From NCBI GenBank assembly GCA_018333515.1, contig JAGXSZ010000033.1, positions 1 to 61,480 on the forward strand: 61,480 bases of DNA. Reading direction: 5' to 3'. The translations under genes and the position numbers were made by a program. Positions 8,244 to 16,805 of this stretch are shown piece by piece. This DNA is from Actinomycetota bacterium. GTDB lineage: Bacteria; Actinomycetota; Aquicultoria; Aquicultorales; Aquicultoraceae. The notes under the pieces were generated by a model that had not been told where the DNA came from, searched no databases, and saw only the letters and a program-made list of their open reading frames with translations. Within the stretch, counting starts at the first letter, position 1. Every line of letters begins with the position of its first letter.

Positions 8244-9341
8244 TTGGGTGGCGTAAGATTCGATCGGGTAACAAAACTATACGGCCGCATTACCGCGGTC
8301 AAGGATGTAGATTTTGATGCGGCGGATGGGGAGTTTCTTGTTCTTCTTGGCCCTTCCGGCTGCGGAAAGACAACGATCCTTAGGCTTGCCGCAGGCCTTG
8401 AGCGGCCCACTCACGGAAGAGTCTACATCGATGATGCCGACGTTACTGATATTGAGCCGAAAGATAGAAATATAGCGATGGTTTTTCAGTCATACGCACT
8501 CTACCCCCACATGGACGTCGGTGAAAATCTATCTTTCGGTCTTAAGATGCGCGGCATCCCAACCGACGAAAGAGAGAAGCGGGTTAACGGAATTGCCGGC
8601 ATGCTCGGCATCGAGCACTTGCTTAAGCGAAAACCGAAGGAGCTTTCCGGGGGCGAGAAACAGCGGGTCGCTGTTGGAAGAGCCATTGTTAGAAACCCAA
8701 GTGTATTTCTTATGGACGAGCCGCTAAGTAGCCTTGACGCAAAACTACGCGTACAAATGCGCGCCGAACTGCTCAGGCTTCACCGGGAACTCGGAACGAC
8801 ATTTTTGTATGTTACGCATGATCAGACCGAAGCAACCATGCTTGGAAACCGAATTGCCGTAATAAACAACGGTCAAGTACGGCAAATCGGATCGCCTGAT
8901 GAAATCTATAGAAATCCCGTCAATCTTTTTGTGGCTGGTTTTATCGGCACCCCGCCAATGAATCTTGTCTCGGCAACTTTTTATCAGAAAGAAAAAACTT
9001 TCTTTAGTTTAGGAGAAGCACAGGTAGGGATCGATGACCGTGCGCATGAGGCATTGATAAGAAACGGCTTTCATGTAGGTGACAAAGTTGTTATTGGTAT
9101 ACGGCCGGGAGACATAAGCGCCGGGCTAATTGAAACAAAAGACGAGCCCTCTCTGAAAGGGACCATCGAACTAGTTGAAGTGCTCGGAACGGAGGTCTTC
9201 GTACACGTACAAACCCAGGTTGGTGTTTTGACCGCAAAACATGTAGGAAATTTATCGTTTAGGGTTGGCGACGCCATCCGGGTAAGCTTAAAACAAAACG
9301 CTATTCATATCTTCGACCCCGAAACCGGCAACCGTATATAG
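8244..9341 (+). CDS. Sugar ABC transporter ATPase, MsmX/UgpC-type
   Basis: 365 residues. Walker A GPSGCGKTT (about 32-40), signature LSGGEKQRVAVGRA, Walker B VFLMDEPLSSLDA, H-loop VTHDQTEA. The C-terminal third is the TOBE/OB regulatory domain typical of CUT1 sugar importers (VVIGIRPGDI, EVLGTEVFVHV). TTG start with AGAAGAGGGC upstream. Closes the operon that begins with the SLH gene; together these genes form a full importer for an oligosaccharide or polyol that cannot be named from sequence. Confidence 0.93.
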   Translation: MGGVRFDRVTKLYGRITAVKDVDFDAADGEFLVLLGPSGCGKTTILRLAAGLERPTHGRVYIDDADVTDIEPKDRNIAMVFQSYALYPHMDVGENLSFGLKMRGIPTDEREKRVNGIAGMLGIEHLLKRKPKELSGGEKQRVAVGRAIVRNPSVFLMDEPLSSLDAKLRVQMRAELLRLHRELGTTFLYVTHDQTEATMLGNRIAVINNGQVRQIGSPDEIYRNPVNLFVAGFIGTPPMNLVSATFYQKEKTFFSLGEAQVGIDDRAHEALIRNGFHVGDKVVIGIRPGDISAGLIETKDEPSLKGTIELVEVLGTEVFVHVQTQVGVLTAKHVGNLSFRVGDAIRVSLKQNAIHIFDPETGNRI

Positions 9342-9418
9342 CGGGAACATTTGACTGGAGTTCCGCAGCCGATAGGCAAACGGGGCGATGGGGACAGTCA
9401 ACGCCCCCCGCGCCCTGC

Positions 9419-9766
9419 CTAGCCCGTCTCCCAGGTGCGCCGCGGAGCGTCCGACCACAACTTCTCGAGCTGATAGAAATTGCGCTGCTCTTGCGTGAAT
9501 ACATGGACGATGACCGCGCCGAAATCGAGCAGTATCCAGCTCTTTTCTTTGTCGCCCTCCAGGCCGATTTTGCGCACCTTCAGCTCGCGCAGCTTGTCCT
9601 CGATGTTCTCGGCGATAGTCTGCACCTGGCGGCCGGTTTGGCCGCTACAAATCATGAAATAATCGGTGATGACGAAGATGCCGCTGACGTCGATGATGGA
9701 TATGTCGGTCGCTAGTTTTTCCGCCGCCGCCTGCGCGGCTATCTCTACTATTTCTTGCGCTTCCAG
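9419..9766 (-). CDS. rsfS: Ribosomal silencing factor RsfS, predicted CTG start
   Basis: 115 residues when started at CTG 9764-9766. RsfS binds ribosomal protein L14 and blocks subunit joining in starvation. The family core is clear: DISIIDVSGIFVITDYFMI, SGQTGRQVQTIAENIEDKL, DFGAVIVHVF and the end LEKLWSDAPR. No ATG, GTG or TTG is in frame before the internal ATG at 9655; starting there would delete a third of the domain. An in-frame TAA lies just upstream, and a full AGGAGG stands seven bases before the CTG. Fourth gene of the nadD-yqeK-lytR-rsfS run, 15 bases after the LCP gene. Confidence 0.88.
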   Translation of the reverse strand: MEAQEIVEIAAQAAAEKLATDISIIDVSGIFVITDYFMICSGQTGRQVQTIAENIEDKLRELKVRKIGLEGDKEKSWILLDFGAVIVHVFTQEQRNFYQLEKLWSDAPRRTWETG

Positions 9767-9781
9767 TTTATGGCCTCCTAG

Positions 9782-10894
9782 TTAGTTGGTGCTCTTGAAA
9801 TCCTTACCCACTATTATCGCGATTTCCGCCACATCCTGCGAGATAAGGTGCGTCGCCACCGTGCCGACGCCGAGTATCTGCTGGATGGTCTTGGCTCTCT
9901 CTTTATACTCCTCTTTATATACGACTATCTGGGTCTTAGTATAGCTGAAATTGCTGGCGTTCTTGACATCGGTGACCATGAATCCGTTCGAGGTCAGCCG
10001 CTGCGAAATCTCGCGCCCTATCCCCGGCGTCCCGGAACCATTCAAGACTATCACGCGGACCGTATCCGATTTGACTACCCTATTTATGCCCCACAGCGCG
10101 AAAACCAGCCGGTTTACCTCGTCGTTGTTGGGCTCATAATACGGCTCCCCGTTGATGCTGACAAACTTTACCGGCAACGGGATGATATCGGTATTGGCCG
10201 AATTTATCTTGCCTACTTCACGGCTGTAAGCCCGAACCTCGTTTTCGAAGAAACCGGTCTCCACGGATTTGTCGAAGACTACGTTGAAGCGCTTCTCATT
10301 GATAAGATATTCGAAATCGCCGTAGTGGAGCACGACATGGTTTTCAATCGGCACCTGCAGCAGGTCCTCAACGGCTTTGCGGGTCGAGTTCAGGCCGACA
10401 TTGTACGATTGGCTAATCTGGTCGAGCCCGAGCCCCGGAATATTGAGATAGACTTTGTCGGGGATGCTGATCGCTTTAATCGAGCCGTTTTGAAAATCTA
10501 CCTTGGCTAAGAGCAATCCTTTCGCGCTCTTGCGGCCGGCAGTCTCCTCCACGCCGATGACCAACAGATTCATCAGCTTTCGCGTCGCTGGCTGCCGCGG
10601 CTCATCGTCGGTCGAGGCCTGGGCGCTCTCGGACGCCACCTCGGCCTTAGGCTCGACCGCGCTTTGAGCGGCATTCTTGCCCGGTTCCTTCACCTGCGTC
10701 GCCGAACGCGCAAACATACCGCTGTAAATACCCCAAGCGATAAAGACGGCAACCGCCAACGACACTACCGCTAAAAAGAATAAAAAGAGGTTTCTCCGAC
10801 GGCGCCTGCCTTTTTCCTTCTTGAGGCGGTCGGCACGCGAGGTAGCTCTATCGGTTTCCTGTGCTTCAAAGAAGTCGTCCATGTTCTTGCGCAA
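9782..10894 (-). CDS. LytR-CpsA-Psr (LCP) family protein with LytR_C domain; active site degenerate
   Basis: 370 residues: charged cytoplasmic N-terminus with RRRRR, one membrane helix (about 36-58), low-complexity linker, LCP domain (about 105-265) and LytR_C domain (about 278-368, RVIVLNGSGTPGIGREI). LCP enzymes attach wall polymers to peptidoglycan using conserved Arg and Asp residues. The usual RSDT is replaced by RKSAKG, and SIPRDT by SIPDKV, so the phosphotransferase site looks lost. It may have a structural or polyprenyl-phosphate-binding role. The gene overlaps yqeK by 29 bases. A second ATG at 10882 is also possible. Confidence 0.85.
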   Translation of the reverse strand: MRKNMDDFFEAQETDRATSRADRLKKEKGRRRRRNLFLFFLAVVSLAVAVFIAWGIYSGMFARSATQVKEPGKNAAQSAVEPKAEVASESAQASTDDEPRQPATRKLMNLLVIGVEETAGRKSAKGLLLAKVDFQNGSIKAISIPDKVYLNIPGLGLDQISQSYNVGLNSTRKAVEDLLQVPIENHVVLHYGDFEYLINEKRFNVVFDKSVETGFFENEVRAYSREVGKINSANTDIIPLPVKFVSINGEPYYEPNNDEVNRLVFALWGINRVVKSDTVRVIVLNGSGTPGIGREISQRLTSNGFMVTDVKNASNFSYTKTQIVVYKEEYKERAKTIQQILGVGTVATHLISQDVAEIAIIVGKDFKSTN

Positions 10895-11447
10895 CTAACC
10901 TATTCCATACTTCGACCGTTATCGGGTGTATCAATTTTCTCGCCCTAATAAGGTGTGCCAGCGAATGCGCGTACGCCTCGCGAAATACCTCATCCAGCCC
11001 TTCCAGCGCCATGTGACGGAGCCTATCCAGCCCGGGATACGCCCGGCCCGGCTCTATCATATCCGCTATATAGATTATCTTATCAAAGTCGGTCATCGAA
11101 CAAGACCCTATTGTATGATACGCGATAGCATCGAGTATCTCCCGGTCGACTATTCCGAGTTCTTCTTTGACCATACAAGCACCGAGTTCAGAGTGCAAGA
11201 GATACGGCGCCTCTCTCTCGACCGGATTGGCCTCGATGCCGAATTTGGCCGCCGCCGCCAGCTGTTCGGCGCCGCTCATCGATTTAGCGTAATCATGGAG
11301 CAAGCCCGCGAGGTATGCTTTCTCCTCATCCAAGCCATAGGCGTGGGCCATATCAGCGGCCGTCCGCGCCGTGCCGAGACTATGCTCGAAATGTCGCGGC
11401 GTCAACCGTGTTTTTAGCTTTTCTTTTATGAATCCGACATCGTCCAT
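10866..11447 (-). CDS. yqeK: HD-domain phosphohydrolase YqeK (Ap4A hydrolase type)
   Basis: 193 residues. HD-fold metal ligands are visible: HFEHSLGTARTA, LLHDYAK, LLHSELGA and IADMIEPGR. YqeK-type proteins split diadenosine tetraphosphate symmetrically and are almost always encoded beside nadD, as here. The ATG at 11447 has AAAAGG six bases upstream and is preferred over a TTG at 11471 that would overlap nadD. The stop is an ordinary TGA, which shows that UGA terminates normally in this genome. Confidence 0.93.
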   Translation of the reverse strand: MDDVGFIKEKLKTRLTPRHFEHSLGTARTAADMAHAYGLDEEKAYLAGLLHDYAKSMSGAEQLAAAAKFGIEANPVEREAPYLLHSELGACMVKEELGIVDREILDAIAYHTIGSCSMTDFDKIIYIADMIEPGRAYPGLDRLRHMALEGLDEVFREAYAHSLAHLIRARKLIHPITVEVWNRLVAQEHGRLL

Positions 11448-11458
11448 GCTCGACCTTT

Positions 11459-12097
11459 TCAGTCCTTCCAAAACGCGGACTTCTTAATATAGCTCGCTAC
11501 GCCTTCGGGAACGAGATATCTGATGGGCTGGTCTTCCCTCACCCGCCGGCGAATGTCGGTAGATGAGATGGCGAGCGCGGGTATCTCCATAATCGACACC
11601 CTTGGCCGACCGGGCTCTCTCCCCTCACCTTCGGGTAGAACATGGAGTTTCTTGAACTTCTCGAGGCTGTACCCTGGTCGCGTCGCGGCGATAAATTCGG
11701 TTAACTCGACGAGTTCTTCGGCGTTTTTCCAGGTAAGAATCTCCCAGACGGCATCCGCGCCGGTGATGAAGAACACCGTCGTGTCGGGACCGAATATCTG
11801 CTGCAGCTGGGCGAGTGTGTCTATCGTATAAGACGGCCCCTTCCGCTCGATTTCAAGGCGCGAGACGACGAAATCGGGGTTGGATGCCGTGGCTATGACG
11901 GTGAGAAGATATCGCTCCTCCGGCAAGAGGATTTCCCGGTCGCTCTTGTGCGGCGGGACGCCCGCCGGCATGAACATCACCTTGTCGAGTTTGAACTGCG
12001 ATAGAGCCTCTTCCGCCGTGACCAGGTGTCCGTAGTGAATCGGGTTAAAAGTACCGCCCATGACCCCGATGCGCGATATTTTCTCTTCCATCGACAT
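11459..12097 (-). CDS. nadD: Nicotinate-nucleotide adenylyltransferase
   Basis: 212 residues. Makes deamido-NAD from nicotinate mononucleotide and ATP in NAD synthesis. The nucleotidyltransferase signature GGTFNPIHYGH is at 14-24 and the second motif ISSTDIRRR near 185; PPHKSD and GADAVWEI are also conserved. Ends in TGA. First gene of the nadD-yqeK-LCP-rsfS run. Confidence 0.96.
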   Translation of the reverse strand: MSMEEKISRIGVMGGTFNPIHYGHLVTAEEALSQFKLDKVMFMPAGVPPHKSDREILLPEERYLLTVIATASNPDFVVSRLEIERKGPSYTIDTLAQLQQIFGPDTTVFFITGADAVWEILTWKNAEELVELTEFIAATRPGYSLEKFKKLHVLPEGEGREPGRPRVSIMEIPALAISSTDIRRRVREDQPIRYLVPEGVASYIKKSAFWKD

Positions 12098-12262
12098 CTC
12101 TTCCCTTTCTCAAAAACCCGCCGGCGGGTCTTGCGTTTGCGGGCAAGTCCTTCGCTGTCAGTAATTATAGCAGCAAATAGGAGGCGCGAGAATCGCGCGA
12201 ACTTGCGCGACCCCATGAAGCGGTTAAGGTACAATTAGTCGCTCGAATAAAAGTAGTAGCTA

Positions 12263-12322
12263 AACCCGTAATCGCCTATGCGAGCCTACAACCGCCTATG
12301 CGGACCCGTAATCGCCTCCGCG
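12263..12322 (+). repeat. Short degenerate direct repeats upstream of the dehydrogenase gene
   Basis: Three imperfect copies built from ACCCGTAATCGCCTATGCG-like units in the 270-base gap between nadD and the next gene. The gap (12098-12369) otherwise shows nothing I can name. Confidence 0.5.
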
Positions 12323-12369
12323 GGGAAGATGCTTGTTTAAACAGGTCGCTGACGGGGTAGAATTCGAGC

Positions 12370-13497
12370 ATGAAAACAACAAGGTCGCCGACTCGTCACT
12401 ACGCTGTTTACATCGTCTCGATGGTCGTCCTACTGCTAGCCGGATGTGCCCAACAGACGACGAAAACGACCACGACCACCGCGCCGGGCGACAGCGCCAA
12501 CGGTGACGCCGCACCGAAATCCGCTTACCCGGCCGAGATAAAAGGCCTCGACTCCCCGACTTCGATGGCGTTCACGCCGGACGGCCGCATTTTCATAACC
12601 GAGAGAGTCGGTCGCATCCGCGTCTTCAAAGATGGCGAACTCCAGGATGAGCCCTTCGCCGTAATAAAAGTCCCGCGGATACTCGGGTACCACGAGACGG
12701 GACTCCTGGGAATCGCCATATCCTCCAACTATCAAGCTCTTCCTTATGTTTACGTTTACCACACGTACGATAAAGACGGCGCGCTCTTCAATAGGGTCGT
12801 AAGGTTTAAAGCCGACGGAGACGCTCAGCCCGGACCCGAAACCATAATGGACGACATCCCGGGCGGCAGAATTCACAATGGCGGCATCCTCGTCTTCGGG
12901 CCGAACGAAAGGCTCTTTATCTCGACCGGGGATGCCGGGGATGCCGGCCTCGCTCAGGATATAGAATCGACCGGCGGCAAAGTCTTGCGGGTGAACGCGG
13001 ATGGTGAAATCCCATCCGACAACCCCTTCCCCGGGTCGCCGGTCTACTCGTATGGGCATCGAAACATCTTCGGGATGGCGATCGAGCCGGTCACAAATAC
13101 GCTCTTCGTAACGGAGAACGGCCCCGCGGACAACGATGAGATAAACAAAATCGAAGCGGGCAAGAACTATGGCTGGCCCGAGGTGACCGGAGAGGCTCGT
13201 GACGCGCGATTCGTAGACCCGGTTGCGGTCTATAGTAAATCTATCGCGCCGACGCAAGCTATCTTCTACACCGGAGATCGCTTCCCCGAAATGCGCGACA
13301 CCTTCGTTTTTGGCGCCTACAACACGCGCGAGGTGCGCGCTATCGAATTCGCCGGTCCCGATTTCGATACGGTCGTCGCCGATAACGCGGTCGTGAACTT
13401 CGATGAACAGGTCATCGGTGTCGCCCAAGCACCCGACGGCTCTTTCTATGTGATCGGCTCGAACACGATCGAGAGAATTGACCGGTTAGAGCGCTAA
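12370..13497 (+). CDS. PQQ-dependent sugar (glucose/sorbosone-type) dehydrogenase lipoprotein
   Basis: 375 residues. Lipoprotein signal peptide with lipobox LLAG-C near residue 25, then a Thr-rich linker. The rest is the six-bladed propeller of the GSDH family: LDSPTSMAFTPDGRIFITER, GLLGIAI, RIHNGGILVFGPNERLF, YSYGHRNIFGMAIEP, ENGPADNDEINKI and NYGWPEVTG. Characterised relatives oxidise aldose sugars with pyrroloquinoline quinone outside the membrane. Cofactor use here is inferred from the family. It is unusual in an otherwise anaerobic gene set. Confidence 0.88.
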   Translation: MKTTRSPTRHYAVYIVSMVVLLLAGCAQQTTKTTTTTAPGDSANGDAAPKSAYPAEIKGLDSPTSMAFTPDGRIFITERVGRIRVFKDGELQDEPFAVIKVPRILGYHETGLLGIAISSNYQALPYVYVYHTYDKDGALFNRVVRFKADGDAQPGPETIMDDIPGGRIHNGGILVFGPNERLFISTGDAGDAGLAQDIESTGGKVLRVNADGEIPSDNPFPGSPVYSYGHRNIFGMAIEPVTNTLFVTENGPADNDEINKIEAGKNYGWPEVTGEARDARFVDPVAVYSKSIAPTQAIFYTGDRFPEMRDTFVFGAYNTREVRAIEFAGPDFDTVVADNAVVNFDEQVIGVAQAPDGSFYVIGSNTIERIDRLER

Positions 13498-13537
13498 CAA
13501 CACGTAGGTCAAAGGTTGTTGCTCTTTGCTTCAAAAG

Positions 13538-14050
13538 TTATTGGATTTTCTCGCGCATGAACACCAGCTTGTCGAGTTCTTCACGCTTCCCGATAAGCTT
13601 GGCCGGCTCGGGATGGCCTACGGCGACCACCGCCATCAGCTCGTAGCTTTCGGGGGCGTCGAGACCCTGCCTTACCATCTCGGCCTTGGCGAGTATTTGG
13701 CCAAGCCAGCACGCGCCGAGACCCAGCCCATGGGCCTGCAGAAGCATGTTTTGGATGCAAGCACCCACCGCCTGGGCGTCTTTTATCTTATCGTATATGA
13801 CGAGACGGTCGAGGAATACCGCTATCAGGGTGTCCGCGCTAAGAATTATAGTCGAATATTTTGTCGCGGCCGCGAGCCGTTTTTTCGTCTCCATGCCGCG
13901 TATAACCGCGAAACGCCACGGCTGGTTGTTGAGACCCGAGGGGGCCCACCTGCCCGCTTCCAGAAGCGTGTCGATATCCTTATCGCTGACAGGTTCACCC
14001 GTATATTTGCGCACACTTCTTCTTGTTTGTATGAGTTCAAGTATGTCCAA
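13538..14050 (-). CDS. Nitroreductase family flavoprotein
   Basis: 170 residues, single-domain FMN-dependent nitroreductase fold. The FMN phosphate motif RRSVRKY is at 10-16; WAPSGLNNQPWRF and the GLGACWLGQ helix near residue 120 are typical. TTG start with GGGG upstream. Substrate unknown. It faces the GSDH gene convergently. The 298 bases between it and nth hold no gene I can support. Confidence 0.88.
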   Translation of the reverse strand: MDILELIQTRRSVRKYTGEPVSDKDIDTLLEAGRWAPSGLNNQPWRFAVIRGMETKKRLAAATKYSTIILSADTLIAVFLDRLVIYDKIKDAQAVGACIQNMLLQAHGLGLGACWLGQILAKAEMVRQGLDAPESYELMAVVAVGHPEPAKLIGKREELDKLVFMREKIQ

Positions 14051-14348
14051 TTATCCCCTCCCGCGATTAGCCTTATTGGTCTTCTTGTTCACTCTCTATT
14101 ACTAAATTTATTAAATAACTAACTTAAACGAGCGGTGTTACTTTGAGATTTAGAAGTATCAAGGAGCAAACCATATATTAAATACAGGTCGAGATCTTAA
14201 ATCGGTTTTTATCATACTGAATGGCTCAGATTAGAAGATATTATACGTTGTTGCCGATAAAACGTCTAGTATGCCTGGCTATAGTATAAGCAAGCGCAAG
14301 ATCGGCCGGGCGAATCCCGCCGACACCCGCTTTATTGACGCACCGGCG

Positions 14349-15011
14349 TTATCGGGTCGCCATCGTCCGCACTTTGAATGCCGAGGGACAGACATCATTC
14401 AGCAAGCATCTGTCGCAACGAGGCTTTTTCGCATCGCAAACTGCCCGGCCATGCTCTATCATCAGATAGGTAAATCCAAACCAATCGCCGTTTGGGACAA
14501 CCTCCATCAGGTCACGCTCTATCTTGTCGGGGTTATCATTCTCGGTGAGTCCGAGGCGCCGGGACAGGCGCTTCACGTGGGTGTCGACCGCGATTCCGAC
14601 GACCACGCCATGAGCGTTCCCGAGGACTATGTTGGCGGTCTTGCGCGCCACGCCGGGCAGCTCTAAAATCTCATCCATCGTCGATGGGATTTTCCCGCCG
14701 AATCTATCGAGCACCACCACCGCGGCGCCCTTTATGCTCTTAGCCTTGTTTCTGAAAAAACCGGTCGGCCTAACATCCCGCTCCAACTCCTCGAGGCCGG
14801 CCCGCGCATAATCGCCGACATCCCTATATTTCTTGAAGAGTTCCGCGGTGACTTCGTTTACCTTCTTGTCGGTACATTGGGCCGAGAGAATGACCGCCAC
14901 CAACAGCTCAAAGTCGTTAGAATAATTCAGGACTATGCCCGCATTCTTGTATTCTTCTTTCAATCTCCCGATGATTTCTCCGGCGCGCTCTGCTATTTGG
15001 GTTCTCTTCAC
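14349..15011 (-). CDS. nth: Endonuclease III (DNA glycosylase/AP lyase)
   Basis: 220 residues. Removes oxidised pyrimidines. Helix-hairpin-helix LPGVARKTANIV carries the catalytic lysine, and VDTHVKRLSRRLGL the catalytic aspartate. The C-terminal iron-sulfur loop has the exact C-x6-C-x2-C-x5-C pattern (CDAKKPRCDRCLLNDVC). GTG start. Confidence 0.96.
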   Translation of the reverse strand: MKRTQIAERAGEIIGRLKEEYKNAGIVLNYSNDFELLVAVILSAQCTDKKVNEVTAELFKKYRDVGDYARAGLEELERDVRPTGFFRNKAKSIKGAAVVVLDRFGGKIPSTMDEILELPGVARKTANIVLGNAHGVVVGIAVDTHVKRLSRRLGLTENDNPDKIERDLMEVVPNGDWFGFTYLMIEHGRAVCDAKKPRCDRCLLNDVCPSAFKVRTMATR

Positions 15012-15077
15012 TTATCACCGCCTCGTCTGTCTATCAATCTATCTATCTGTCTTAGCGATCATGAGCTTGGCACTTGG

Positions 15078-15281
15078 TTATTTTGAGGCCCGCTTATCGA
15101 TTAGTTTGATCGCGCCCGTGGGGCACTCCTCCGCCGCCTCTTCACAGCAGCCCTCCTCCTCGCAGTCGGCGCCTTTGATGACGTGCGATATCCCGTCGTT
15201 ATGGACGGTAAATACGCGCGGGCAAAGCAGTTCGCAGTTTCCGCATCCGATACAAAGACCGGGGTCTACCTTTGGTATCAT
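15078..15281 (-). CDS. Small single-cluster [4Fe-4S] ferredoxin
   Basis: 67 residues. N-terminal CIGCGNCELLCP supplies three or four ligands, and the last ligand is in ECPTGAI near residue 53, the pattern of one-cluster Thermotoga/Desulfovibrio-type ferredoxins. Three additional cysteines (DCEEEGCCEE) fill the middle and could form a disulfide. Lies 66 bases downstream of nth. Confidence 0.9.
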   Translation of the reverse strand: MIPKVDPGLCIGCGNCELLCPRVFTVHNDGISHVIKGADCEEEGCCEEAAEECPTGAIKLIDKRASK

Positions 15282-15475
15282 TCATATCCTCCATTGTTAA
15301 AGCGACGCCACTGAAGACAATTGTAGCAAAAACCGTAGGCCATGACCGCCAAACATTTGATGCCGCGACATCGCGCCGAAGGTGTGAGAACCACGCTTTC
15401 CGGGTAAAGACGAAGGTAAATCGCACCTATGCGCCCGTTCAGGTTGTAAGGGGCAAGACTTAAGGAGGAATAATC

Positions 15476-15901
15476 ATGGCCGCAGTGGAACGCAAAGAAT
15501 ATTTCGAAGAAGGCATCGAGAAGTGGCTTAGGCTCGAAGACGATACGATAGCGAGCTGTGAAAAGATCATCGACGCGAGCGATAACGCCATGGTGAAGTT
15601 GATGGCCGGACTCGTAAAGACCGACTCCCGGAAACACATCGAGATTCTCAACTTCATCAAGGAAGCGCTCGACGGAACCATTACGCTGACTCCGGAGGAA
15701 CTCGGAGATATCTCGGAGCTGCTGGATGCGCACATCCAAATCGAAAAAGACTCGATAACCCTTGGGGAAGCCGAGTACGAGGAGAGCCGGCACTTCGTCG
15801 TCCGCCACCTTCTCTCATACTTAATCATGGATGAAACGAAGCACTTCAAGATATTTAACCAGCTGCGGGACTACAAGAGAAAGCTCTACCCGTACGTTTA
15901 G
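15476..15901 (+). CDS. Ferritin-like four-helix protein
   Basis: 141 residues, helical throughout, ATG with a strong AAGGAGG. Acidic and histidine residues in metal-site spacing are seen in DSRKHIEILNFI and DETKHFKIFNQL, so a diiron site is plausible. No rubredoxin domain. The exact subfamily is not recognised. The next gene encodes a second ferritin-like protein, which suggests a small oxidative-stress or iron-handling unit. Confidence 0.75.
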   Translation: MAAVERKEYFEEGIEKWLRLEDDTIASCEKIIDASDNAMVKLMAGLVKTDSRKHIEILNFIKEALDGTITLTPEELGDISELLDAHIQIEKDSITLGEAEYEESRHFVVRHLLSYLIMDETKHFKIFNQLRDYKRKLYPYV

Positions 15902-16018
15902 GCTATCGGCATGCCGGTTTCGTCGGCGCTATCTCGCGCGCGCCCTGTATCGTTGCACTCGCCTGCCCTATCCGGTTGGCCCTGCTCGGCACGGGGGGCA
16001 AATTAGCCGAGCGCTTGG

Positions 16019-16024
16019 TATAAT
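16019..16024 (+). promoter_or_regulatory. Possible -10 element for the second ferritin-like gene
   Basis: Perfect TATAAT about 60 bases before the next start codon; the matching -35 region is poor (near 15996). Confidence 0.35.
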
Positions 16025-16085
16025 ATCTAATGATCTTCGTCGAACTTAATCTTTAGGTCGATTTCATAGGGGTCTTAAGAAAGGA

Positions 16086-16613
16086 ATGATGTTAGTGGAA
16101 CGAGCGTACTGTGACGCGCTGCGCGTAGCTTTCGAATTCGAGCACAACGGTGAGTTGTTTTACCGTCAACTTATCGACAAGGTAACCGATCCTTTTGCGA
16201 AGAAAGTCCTTATTTTTCTCGCGGACGAAGAGGTCGAGCACGTACGGAAAATCACGGCGTTCAACGACCACCTCTTGGGGAACGGAGACTTCGACATCGC
16301 GACCGAGTGCCGCCTAGACCTCACCGACCGCATTCAAGGACTCGTCGCGGAGCGGATGAAAAGCACCGAAAAAGGTGTCGAACCGTTGGCCGACGATATC
16401 GACATATACGATATCGCGCTCACGATGGAGACGCGTAGCTACGAACTCTATGAGAAGGCGCTGGAGGAAGCCGAAGATGAGCGCGTGGAGACTTTCTTCC
16501 GCTTCATGGTCGCCGAAGAGCAGCAACACTACGACCTCCTCGCCAACTCCAAAAAATACCTTACCGACCCCGCCTATTATTTCGAAGAGTACGGCGGCTG
16601 GATTTTCGGCTAA
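16086..16613 (+). CDS. Rubrerythrin-like diiron protein without rubredoxin domain
   Basis: 175 residues. Two halves each hold a ferritin-type motif: EFEHNGELFYRQL with DEEVEHVRKI, and METRSYELYEKAL with AEEQQHYDLL. These are the four glutamates and histidines expected for a diiron centre in rubrerythrin-like proteins that detoxify peroxide. The C-terminal rubredoxin of classical rubrerythrin is absent. Two adjacent ATGs and a GTG at 16095 compete as starts, with AAAGGA just upstream. A terminator follows 13 bases after the stop. Confidence 0.85.
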   Translation: MMLVERAYCDALRVAFEFEHNGELFYRQLIDKVTDPFAKKVLIFLADEEVEHVRKITAFNDHLLGNGDFDIATECRLDLTDRIQGLVAERMKSTEKGVEPLADDIDIYDIALTMETRSYELYEKALEEAEDERVETFFRFMVAEEQQHYDLLANSKKYLTDPAYYFEEYGGWIFG

Positions 16614-16625
16614 CCAAGCGTTGTC

Positions 16626-16652
16626 AAAGGGCTCGACACGAGCCCTTTTTAT
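16626..16652 (+). terminator. Rho-independent terminator
   Basis: Stem AAAGGGCTCG / CGAGCCCTTT with loop ACA, followed by T-rich sequence; ends the ferritin-like gene. Confidence 0.9.
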
Positions 16653-16805
16653 TTTGCCCGCGCCTCGGGCCAAGCACGTCCGAAAATTGACATAACAGCA
16701 CTTTAGCGATAGGATATAGAACCAGACAATATAAGCAATCAGACTAATCGGGGCGAGAACCCGGTTTTTAAGTTGAGCCTGATTTTTACGAGAAAGGATT
16801 CGATT

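Noticed and set aside
12436-13428. Long reverse ORF opposite the sugar dehydrogenase
   Set aside because: Composition is that of an antisense shadow of a GC-rich gene; the forward frame has a lipoprotein signal and all family motifs.
15282-15475. Cobalamin or other riboswitch upstream of the ferritin-like gene
   Set aside because: A GCCACTG tract and some stems exist, but the B12 box and the rest of the conserved core are missing.
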